NCBI RefSeq assembly: GCF_000219625.1
Contig: NC_018212.1
Span: forward strand, 1,611,001-1,675,000
DNA length: 64,000 bases
Direction: 5' to 3'
From: Zymoseptoria tritici IPO323
Taxonomy: Eukaryota > Ascomycota > Dothideomycetes > Mycosphaerellales > Mycosphaerellaceae
In this document: positions 30,770-38,497 of the stretch, piece by piece
How the letters are laid out: every line of letters starts with the position of its first letter
How positions within the stretch are numbered: position 1 is the stretch's first letter
The notes under the pieces: model-generated
Databases searched by the model: none
What the model was told of the DNA's origin: nothing
The model's input: only the letters and a program-made list of their open reading frames with translations
Translations under genes and position numbers: made by a program

Positions 30770-31519
30770 TCAACTACCTAGCTTTGCCTCGATCCAATCG
30801 ATGGCGCCAGGAGTCTGTTTCCAGGCTGGATACGCATTCTGTAGTTCGACCTGCATCTCCATGACCGAGCCCTGGCCTGTGTACTCAGGCCTCGCAGTCA
30901 GGTGGCTTCCGGGGTTGACCATCGCGGGCCAAAAGTGCTTGTTTGCCTTGTGTATAACATCAAACATAGCATTCATTTGCGACTCAATGTTCTCGATGTA
31001 CGCTTTGATGAAAACGCCGTCCCGAACGTCCTGCATGAGTCCTGCATGACCGGCCACAATGTCGGAAATGAGGTGCTTCCGGATGTTGTCGACAAGTTCC
31101 TGCGGGAGCTGCTCCGTGACTTCACGCATGGAAGACTGAAGGGAGTACAAGTCCAACAGCAGGCGGAACTTGATCAGTGTGAGCGCAGCTTGGTGGGCAA
31201 GATCGGCGTACTCGTCCGTCCAGTCTCCTTCCGCGAGCGCTTCAAAGGCACCCTCGCCATGGAGATCGAGGAAAGGCAGACTCATGTCACCCCAGTCATA
31301 ATGCGAGTCCTGACCGGCCGTGCCGTGCCACTTCATGAAGTCATAGGCGTCCTGATCTTTGCCGAGAATTATCATGAGCGATGGAGCGATGTTTCGGACG
31401 CCCATATTGTCAGACTGGTTCAGTCGAAGGATGTAACGGCTTCGATGTGTCCACACTGCACCGGCGACCGCCTCCACGACGTGATCACGATTAATCTGCG
31501 GATGCAAGCTCAATATCAT
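30770..31519 (-). CDS. Unknown fungal protein resembling the C-terminal region of MYND-family proteins
   Basis: An open frame of 249 residues. Blocks such as NMGVRNIAPSLMIILGKDQDAYDFMKW and YDWGDMSLPFLDLHG, followed by HKANKHFWPAMVNP, recall the C-terminal part of many fungal MYND-type proteins, but no Cys/His finger is present. The apparent start (MILSLHPQINRDH) sits inside what looks like conserved sequence, so the true N-terminus is probably in upstream exons (see 31520-31944). A CCGCAG acceptor at 31495-31500, directly before the ATT codon, would fit an intron end. Function unknown. It converges on the DUF1989 gene. Confidence 0.65.
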   Translation of the reverse strand: MILSLHPQINRDHVVEAVAGAVWTHRSRYILRLNQSDNMGVRNIAPSLMIILGKDQDAYDFMKWHGTAGQDSHYDWGDMSLPFLDLHGEGAFEALAEGDWTDEYADLAHQAALTLIKFRLLLDLYSLQSSMREVTEQLPQELVDNIRKHLISDIVAGHAGLMQDVRDGVFIKAYIENIESQMNAMFDVIHKANKHFWPAMVNPGSHLTARPEYTGQGSVMEMQVELQNAYPAWKQTPGAIDWIEAKLGS

Positions 31520-31944
31520 GCTGCTAGTGGAAACATCACAAAGGTCAAATTCTCAATGGACGAAACACTGAACAAGGCATTGAATTGGACACGGAACTTC
31601 GCCAGCGATGACACTTCATGACAGATCCCACAGCAAGCAGCCTCTAGGCATCACATTCAATGCGTATTAGTTTCTATATCTCCCAGGGTCCAAACCTCCA
31701 GACAGTCGACTGCGTCTACAGCATTTTGAACATTTGGACGGCTGGCTGCTAGTGAACGAAACTTCAGATGATACGCTGTCCTCCTGGCACGTTCGGCGAA
31801 CAAGCGGAGAATTTCCGGCGAGCTGTATGCTTTGAGAACAGCGGCCAGCCCCTGACGGCTCTTCTCCATACAGAAACTGGGTCCGATTCTCTCAGGAACC
31901 ATGGTGCCTCCAGTACATGACAACATGTTTGCGTTGTCATTCAC
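31520..31944 (-). other. Probable 5' exon(s) of the gene at 30770-31519
   Basis: An open frame from ATG 31944 (or 31902, MVPERIGPSFCMEKSRQ) encodes a helical, protein-like sequence (SSPEILRLFAERARRTAYHL) down to about 31696. A good 52-nt intron (31695-31644, GTTTGG donor, CTAAT branch, CCTAG acceptor) could link it to the next exon. The exact middle exon is ambiguous because two acceptors give different frames, and I could not settle it. Treat as a model to be tested. Confidence 0.35.
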
Positions 31945-32184
31945 TTCAAGCTGCAGCTGCCTCGTCGATCGCCGCTAGTGCGGGGCAATTAAACTTCACG
32001 ACAAAGTCGGTCGCCAGATCGCCGGGTTCCTCCCCTGTTCGAGACCCCGCTGGCATTCACCAGCTGTCAGACTTTATTCCTGCCTTTTCTCCATCTTCAG
32101 AACCCGCCTCTTTCAATTCCGTCTTCTCCTACAACACTCTCTTCGAGCAGACATCAAGCGCCGACTCAACACGAACTTGCAAAC

Positions 32185-32546
32185 ATGCCCAATTCAGGTT
32201 CTTCCAAGTCCGGCAGCTCCGGCTCAGGCAGTGGAAGCTTCAGCTACAATTCCAGCGGCACCAACTCCCAGGTATGCCAGCAATCCTGTTCAGAAGCCGA
32301 GACAGTATTGACAATTGGCTCCAGGGCAACCACTACTGCTCGCGCAATTACGGCTCCTCGGCCAGCAACTCGAACTCTTACCACTACTCCAACTCGAACG
32401 GAAGGCAAGTCTTGGACGTGCTACCGTCACGCAACGAAGTACGCGACTGACAAAGCTCCAGCTACTACTACTCCAACCCGAATGGCAGCACCTACTACAA
32501 CTCGGGCTCCGGTTCCAGCACTTACACACCACCGAGCAAGAAGTAG
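32185..32546 (+). CDS. Ser/Asn/Tyr/Gly-rich mini-protein, 3 exons, one GC-AG intron
   Basis: 85 residues, almost entirely Ser, Gly, Asn and Tyr: it starts MPNSGSSKSGSSG, continues GNHYCSRNYGSSASNSN and ends SSTYTPPSKK. Exons are 32185-32271, 32325-32404 and 32456-32546. The second intron needs a GC donor (GGAAG|GCAAGT at 32405); with it the Tyr/Ser/Asn composition continues through exon 3, while the nearest GT donor switches to an unrelated Leu/Gln frame. Similar short hypothetical proteins occur in many ascomycetes, without known function. No signal peptide. The composition suggests an unstructured, possibly self-associating protein; that is inference. Confidence 0.72.
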
Positions 32547-33152
32547 ACAGCTGGGTGGGACTTCACGAGAAAAAGGATCGGCGCCTCCATTCGGTGATTT
32601 CCACGGACTGCTGATCAGAAGTCGGGTTGAAGATGCGATTGTGATCACCCACGAGCCTCCCAGTCTGCCGTGAATCAGCAATGAGAATCCCCATATAAGA
32701 ACAGAACGATCTAGTGCGCCATCCAGTCTCCTCTGCACGTCCTTGCAAACCCTGCCTACTGGACTATGCTCCTCATGCCATGCCAGCCATCTGTCCGAGG
32801 CATAAGCATCATGTTACCAAGTGACCCAGCACATGCTCTCGCTGTTACTCACGACCCCGCTCTACAAGAAACATGAGCCTCATTCGTATTTGTCGGAAGG
32901 CGTGACAGTCAACTGTCAATACTATTGAGTAGATGCTGGGATGATGTCAGTTGAAGCGACTCAGCGTCAGCCGCGCAGGCATTGCTGAGCGTGAATAGAG
33001 TCGAGACAGTCTGTCGAGTGTACGCAATTGATACGACAGCGGGATGTGAAACTGCGAGGTTTTTGAAGATGCAATTATTTAAGCTATTCAACGCGGTCGC
33101 CTCGAACATTCAGCAAAGTATCGATACTTCCGTGCAGTAAGTACTTCACCGC
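32547..33152. other. Convergent intergenic stretch
   Basis: About 600 bp between the 3' ends of two genes. No convincing frame, repeat or RNA gene was seen. Confidence 0.45.
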
Positions 33153-35384
33153 TCACATGAAGACGTCGAAGATCAGGCCGGTTCCGTCGAACACCTTGCG
33201 CACCGTCGGCCTGATGTTCTCCAGTGCCTCCACTTCAGCAGGAGATCTAATGTCGAAGCCGAACTCGCGAATGCAAGGACAAATCTCTGCGCTGTCTACC
33301 ACCACGCCACCCGCTGCCATTTGCATCATGAACGTTCTGTGATAGAAATGTACAGGCTCCATGGGATTGACTGGTGGCGGATGTACCGCTAAAGTGTGGA
33401 GATCGAAAGGGTGCATGATATTGGCTGCATGCATGCCGGGGAATAGCATGAAGTTGTTGGCCCATGTGTCGATGCTGGCGTGTAAAACAAAGTGGTGTCC
33501 ACCTCCACAGATATATCCTCCGTGAGTATTGTACCACTGGTAGCCCGCAGGACATAATCCCAGTAGTCCGCGACGAAGTACCGACTCAAACTCCCTGACT
33601 GCCGCAGGCCCTCTACTCTCCGCAGCCCGACGAGTGGCGCCACCCGAATTGATGCCAGGATACACCGCTGTGCCTTGGATTTGAGCTGTGATCATTTGCG
33701 ATGCCGTGTCTGGAAGAATCTCCGGTGCACGAGGTAATGCTGCGACAGTTGCGTTGAGGGAGAGCGTGCCCGCGGGTCTTTGCGAATTGACATTGTTTCC
33801 TTCATCGGGGACTAGTATACGGGTCAGGGCCTGAGACACGTTTCTGCCTATGACCGTTCGCGGAGCTGAAGCCTGTGGACGAGGAGCCGAAGACAGGCCG
33901 GCTCTGTTTACTCGAGTGGAGGACGTGACGGCTTGAGAGCCAGTCGCTGCAGGATCAAGTTGAGACCGCAGCACGGTCCGTGGGCCAGATGATGCTGCCG
34001 GGCCGTTCGAAGGGGTGGCGAGAGTCTTTGAAGGTGACGCCTGAGTTCTCGAGCCCATGACAGGCTGTGGCTTGCCACTGGATGCTTGAGCCTTCGTAGT
34101 TGTTCCGGAGGGCTTGGACAGCTGAGTCGGTGGCTTGGCACCTGTCTTCGACGACTGGAGCTTTAAATCGGTCTGTGGGGCCCTGAGGCCCGCGGCCGAC
34201 GGTTTGGCAACGGTGTTCGTTGGAGGCTTCGAGCGAGAAGTGGCGGGTTTGGCAGTCGTGCCTGCTTGAGACTGAGAGGTCATGGCCTTACGCTGTGAGA
34301 CAGTCGGTGCCCTCGTTGATGACTGTGGGGCACCACCCATGCTTCCAATGCGGACGGACGACATATTCGTGCCTGGCAAAGAGGGCGCCTGGTCCATAGG
34401 AATTTGTGCCTGCTGTTGGCCACGCTGATGCAGCTCACGCTGCTCGCGCTGATATAATGCAAGCTGTTCTTGCGTCGCCCGAAGATTTTGAGTATTGGCA
34501 GGCGGCGCTGGCTGGGGTCCCGAGTCAATCGCTCGAATCCTCCCAACCTCAGGAAGACGTTGATTGCGTGGTGGTAAATCTGTCTGCGCGATCCCGCGCT
34601 GGACTTGATTAATACCGCGGCTCGTAGCCGGTGGAGTTGGAGGCGGCACCTCCGGTGCAGGATTATTGAGGCGGTCCCGGATGCGATCCAGATGCTGCTG
34701 ACTCTCGGTGTTCAGTGGCTGAACAGTCGGCTGAGGCGAAGCTCGAGTCGTTTCGTGGGTAGTTGACAAAGGTGCCGGTTTCCGGACAGTGCTTGGAGGA
34801 GGGGGCATGTCGAATCGCGTGATTGTAGCTGCAGATCCTCGGATGGTGGCTGTCGCTGGCTTAGAAACAGAAGACTGAGTTGATTGCGAGACAGCATGTT
34901 GTGGTAGTTTCTGCTTGACCGGAGGCTCGCCCGCTCGACTCGTTTCCAACGCATAGGCTTCGCGAGATTGACGCTTTGCCTGTTCCGTTTGAATACGCTG
35001 CTTGGCATTTTCTATCGATCCGCCTGCCGCTGGAGCTCTCTGGGTCGAGGGACCAGGCGAGCCACGAAGATGCAGCTGCTGCATGCCAGATTCGGTCAGA
35101 GATTGCTCGACAGCTAGCCGAACTTGATCTTGCTCCTTGGAGGACTCGCCAGCCTCTGCTCCGGCAGCTCTACCCTCCTGTCGCTCGTGCCGCTTGATGC
35201 GCTCCTGTTCGCGGGCATCATCTTCCTCCTTGCGCTGCCTGCGGGCTTCTTCCAGATGTCGACGGTCCCGAGGCGGTCCGACGGTAGACTCGGGCGGGGC
35301 ACGAGAAGAAGGAGTACTGCCGTTAGCTCTGCTCGTTGAAGGTGCATCCCTGCAGGGCTTTTTGCCTTCTTTCTTGCTGTCCAT
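33153..35384 (-). CDS. Large disordered protein with UIM-like motif and a conserved C-terminal block
   Basis: Single-exon, 743 residues, not recognised. Residues 1-80 are charged. At about 88-100, QVRLAVEQSLTES fits the ubiquitin-interacting-motif core (hydrophobic-xx-Ala-xxx-Ser-xx-acidic). Residues ~110-590 are Pro/Ser/Thr/Gln-rich and disordered. The last ~150 residues differ: they are folded-looking, with Trp, Cys and His (LCPAGYQWYNTHGGYICGGG, LFPGMHAANIMHPFDLHTL, EPVHFYHRTFMM, EICPCIREFGFDI). A hidden C-terminal domain plus a ubiquitin-binding motif is possible; no catalytic triad can be assigned with confidence. Confidence 0.7.
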   Translation of the reverse strand: MDSKKEGKKPCRDAPSTSRANGSTPSSRAPPESTVGPPRDRRHLEEARRQRKEEDDAREQERIKRHERQEGRAAGAEAGESSKEQDQVRLAVEQSLTESGMQQLHLRGSPGPSTQRAPAAGGSIENAKQRIQTEQAKRQSREAYALETSRAGEPPVKQKLPQHAVSQSTQSSVSKPATATIRGSAATITRFDMPPPPSTVRKPAPLSTTHETTRASPQPTVQPLNTESQQHLDRIRDRLNNPAPEVPPPTPPATSRGINQVQRGIAQTDLPPRNQRLPEVGRIRAIDSGPQPAPPANTQNLRATQEQLALYQREQRELHQRGQQQAQIPMDQAPSLPGTNMSSVRIGSMGGAPQSSTRAPTVSQRKAMTSQSQAGTTAKPATSRSKPPTNTVAKPSAAGLRAPQTDLKLQSSKTGAKPPTQLSKPSGTTTKAQASSGKPQPVMGSRTQASPSKTLATPSNGPAASSGPRTVLRSQLDPAATGSQAVTSSTRVNRAGLSSAPRPQASAPRTVIGRNVSQALTRILVPDEGNNVNSQRPAGTLSLNATVAALPRAPEILPDTASQMITAQIQGTAVYPGINSGGATRRAAESRGPAAVREFESVLRRGLLGLCPAGYQWYNTHGGYICGGGHHFVLHASIDTWANNFMLFPGMHAANIMHPFDLHTLAVHPPPVNPMEPVHFYHRTFMMQMAAGGVVVDSAEICPCIREFGFDIRSPAEVEALENIRPTVRKVFDGTGLIFDVFM

Positions 35385-35977
35385 GTTGGGTTCTTAGATG
35401 TTGACTATACTTTGACGATAATGTTGTGGACGTGTAAAGTGCAGGTTGTAGGTGGATGGAGATTGCAAATACCGTAGACATTCAGCGATCAAGCGGTTTT
35501 ATGACCTACACTCATTGGCGCGTTGAATGCAGTGCCGGATGGGCAAACATTGTCACGATTGTATGACAACTGGATCGTGATCAGCCTCACCGTGTTGCAT
35601 GACTCCGAGGAACACGCTCGATGGCCCAGACATCGGACAGCGACTCTCTGCATTGTTTGCCGTGAGGTCAGTCGACATTGTCAGTCGGGATGGAAATGGA
35701 CTCGATGCAGCTGGGGTGTACCAGTGCAGGTGGTCTGCCCATCACGGAGAGTCGGAGACGAAGAGAAGGACGAGTCAAGACAAGCGCCGGGATCTAGATC
35801 TACCCGCTCCGTCGCAACCTTGATTTCGACGGGCACCGCACGCATTCAGCCGTCCACCGTTAGAGCGAGGGCGCAACGCTGCCATTCAACAGTGCAGCAT
35901 CCCGTCTAGAACCCGCACAACCTCCACCCGCCCTCGCGCGATCCCGCCCAAGACCCAGGGACTTCGACGACGGCAGC
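35385..35977. other. Divergent intergenic stretch
   Basis: About 590 bp of probable promoter sequence for the two flanking divergent genes. Short frames here lack protein character. Confidence 0.45.
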
Positions 35978-36719
35978 ATGGTGCAAACGCGGCAGATCAG
36001 CTACGAGGATGACGAGGAGATGCTACAGCTGCTGGAGAAGAAGCGGAAGCAGGAGGAGGCCGAATTGTTCAACGCACCCGAGACCATGGCAAGGAAGCGC
36101 AAAGCTGTGAGGGAGGCAGCCAAGTTTACATTGGCGCCGAAGTCGTCGACCGAGTAAGTTGGCGGTGGAATTGGATCGTGGTCTATAAACTGATGGATGA
36201 TCTAGCCTAGACTTCGACGACGATGTCGAGCTTGCCGGACTGGAGGCGAGCCGAGGGCCTGCAGGAGAGGGACCGGACGGGCTCAAGCTGGAGCAGCAAG
36301 AGTCGCCGATAGCATCACTTGCTTCACAGGTCGGAGCCGAGGAGGCCGCTGTAATGGAGGACAAGGGAGAAGTGAAGCGAGAAGATGCTCAGGTGAAGCG
36401 AGAAGATGCTCAGGTGAAGCGAGAAGATGCTCAGGTGAAGCGGGAGTCCAACGATGCAGATGATGGACGAGCAGCAAAAGTCAAAGCAACGCGTGCACGA
36501 GCGAAGAAGCGCAGACGCAGCAGGGAACGTGCGAAGCGCGCGGAGCGGGAGGAGAAAAAGAAGCCACTGCCAAGGGTCGTCACACTGCCTATAGTACGTC
36601 TGGATCCCGAGATCTTTGCGAACAAGTCCAAGACGAGCCAGCGACGGTCCAGGCAAAGAATCCGGAGAATGGAGAAGGAACAGGAGGAACTGCTGTCTTC
36701 CCAACTGCAGGTGGTCTGA
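35978..36719 (+). CDS. Basic coiled protein with tandem VKREDAQ repeats, 2 exons
   Basis: 229 residues, not recognised. Exons are 35978-36153 and 36206-36719; the 52-nt intron has a GTAAGT donor and a TCTAG acceptor, phase 2. The N-terminus (ISYEDDEEMLQLLEKKRKQEE) is coiled and charged. At about residues 110-135 a 21-bp unit is repeated three times, giving four VKRE sequences in a row, each matching the SUMO consensus PsiKxE. A strongly basic stretch (KKRRRSRERAKRAEREEKKK) suggests nuclear location, and LPIVRLDPEIFANK precedes a basic helical end. The domain layout suggests a small nuclear scaffold or adaptor; that is inference. Confidence 0.7.
36362..36437 (+). repeat. 21-bp coding repeat (VKREDAQ x3 plus a partial fourth)
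   Basis: GTGAAGCGAGAAGATGCTCA-type units follow each other without gaps and with almost no base differences, so the array is recent. Unit length is a multiple of three, so copy changes keep the frame. Confidence 0.9.
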
Positions 36720-37651
36720 CGCCGCCATGGCCGACTGTTCTGCCATGCGTTTCGTCTGTGCCGGAGTGCTGTTGCATGAACGCAGCAGTCGAATTGCATC
36801 TGGCGCGGACGGACGTGATAATCTCCATCGCTGGCCAGCCGTGTGGACCGACCTTACCCACTATGATGATCAATCGAGAGACTCAATGGCATGTATGCTG
36901 GCCATTGTTCTTCTCTGCTGCTTTACCCGACGCACTTCTGCAAAATGCATGATTCATGCTCCGCCACCAACATCCCATGGAGTCACCAGCCGCGTTGATG
37001 TCACATCGATCATGTCCTGAGTGGACAATAGCAATGCATCGGTTCCGGTGCGGCATCCAGAAACCTCACTCAGCGGAACGACAATTTGGATTGTACTGAG
37101 CAGGCTCTACTCCGCGTCCTTCCGCAGAAGTGATCAAGACTTGCATCATCGGACAAAGTGCAAAGCCCGTTCCGCTTAAGACTCCTATGGCAATGCTTGT
37201 ACTACCCATGTTGCATCTTTCCGCCGACATGAGAGTCCATCAACGAACATCGGCGCATGTTAAGCCCCTCAAGGCTCCAGAGGCATTCACAGTCGATCGC
37301 AAGTCACGGCGTAGCAGCTGCCCCGGCACGGAGTACGGATAGAGCGAATACCGAACCGGTACATTCCTCCGCATCCAGTATTCCCGACCCGATACAACCT
37401 CACAAAACCGTCGATACCTGGGCGAAAAGGGTGTCAATTGAGTTGTTGGCGTAAGCACTGCTTCCTGTATGCATTGCAGGAGTTGTAGCTTGCCATGATG
37501 GTCTGCTTTTAGCTGAATGAGACCGTCTTTATTAGGCGATGGGCACACGCTGCTCAAGTGCCCGAACTCATCATGCCAACAGTCAAGCTATTGTTCGGAC
37601 TTCAAGAAACATCCTCCAGCTGAAAAGAACTCCGTTCGAGTGCTCCTCATC
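36720..37651. other. Intergenic stretch
   Basis: About 930 bp. Several short open frames exist on both strands, but none has a signal peptide, domain or convincing splice partners. No RNA gene or repeat seen. Confidence 0.4.
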
Positions 37652-38111
37652 ATGCTCGGTTTCAAGAAGACCATCGTCATCGCTATGATCGCAGCCACAA
37701 CAGCAGGCGATTTCGTGGGCAATCCCGATCGGGGCGTGAGTCTTCCAATTCAGTGGTCCTGTTGTGGTGTACTGAGCTAGGTTCCAGAAATGCTGTCCCT
37801 CTGCAGCAGACCCCACGGCGAAGTATGGCACCTAGGAATATACCGACAACAAAGCCATACCACCCACAAGGCACAATCTTCCTTGCGTCTAGGTAGTTAT
37901 GTTATGCTCTGAGACCGTCGACCGGCAAAGATTCACGCGCTGACTGTAACTCGCCTTTGACAGGGAGTCCCTGCGGCAGCACCGACAACCAGGGCGGACA
38001 TCGCGACTACAATTTTCATTGGTGTGAGTTTTCCTTCTTCTTTGATTGACCGAACGACTGCTCTCTGTTTCAGTCCCGGCTGTCCTAGTCTCCAATGCAG
38101 ATTGTTACTAG
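37652..38111 (+). CDS. Candidate small secreted cysteine-containing protein (exon structure unresolved)
   Basis: Exon 37652-37735 encodes a signal-peptide-like start (MLGFKKTIVIAMIAATTAG, then DFVGNPDRG) and ends at a perfect GTGAGT donor. A following segment can read KCCPSAADPTAKYGT from acceptor 37787, or other frames from 37780. Further on, 37964-38023 (PCGSTDNQGGHRDYNFHW) joins by a good intron (GTGAGT...CTGTTTCAG, 38024-38073) to PAVLVSNADCY and a stop at 38109-38111. The pieces look like one small Cys-containing secreted protein, but I could not find a single splice set that links exon 1 to exon 3 without an awkward border. It may be a real multi-exon gene or a decaying one. Confidence 0.42.
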
Positions 38112-38497
38112 CAATGCGGAACGATCGCGAAGAGGCCGAGGGAGCACTGAAGAACGATGCGCATGGCACAATGCCAGGCGTCCGGAAAGTGACGAGAATG
38201 ACATTGACCGGGGCGGACTTGGGGAGGTCTTGTAAGATAACCATGTACCTATTCACCACCGGGACCTCTCGGCGTGCCTACAGTGCGCGCTTTGGACGGC
38301 ATCGCGCCTTCACGCATGCCCGACCGCATGCCCGACCGTCTCCCTCTGCGACTTCACCTTGTGCTCCTCCCAAGTCTGTCGTCGCTCATCCCGGCGCACA
38401 ACGCTCGATCCGTCCAAGCGTCCACGCGTCGACTTTCCATTCGGTGCACGCATTGAGGACATGACTTTTCCACAATTCACTGTCACCACACTGTCAA
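38112..38497. other. Intergenic stretch upstream of the helicase
   Basis: About 390 bp. A short direct repeat (GCCCGACCGCAT near 38320) is visible. Otherwise only promoter sequence is expected. Confidence 0.4.

Noticed and set aside
37933..38259. Minus-strand ORF with an internal signal-peptide-like start (MKIVVAMSALVVGAAAG)
   Set aside because: It would end after 28 residues without an evident partner exon, and it is antisense to the better-supported plus-strand segment at 37964-38023.
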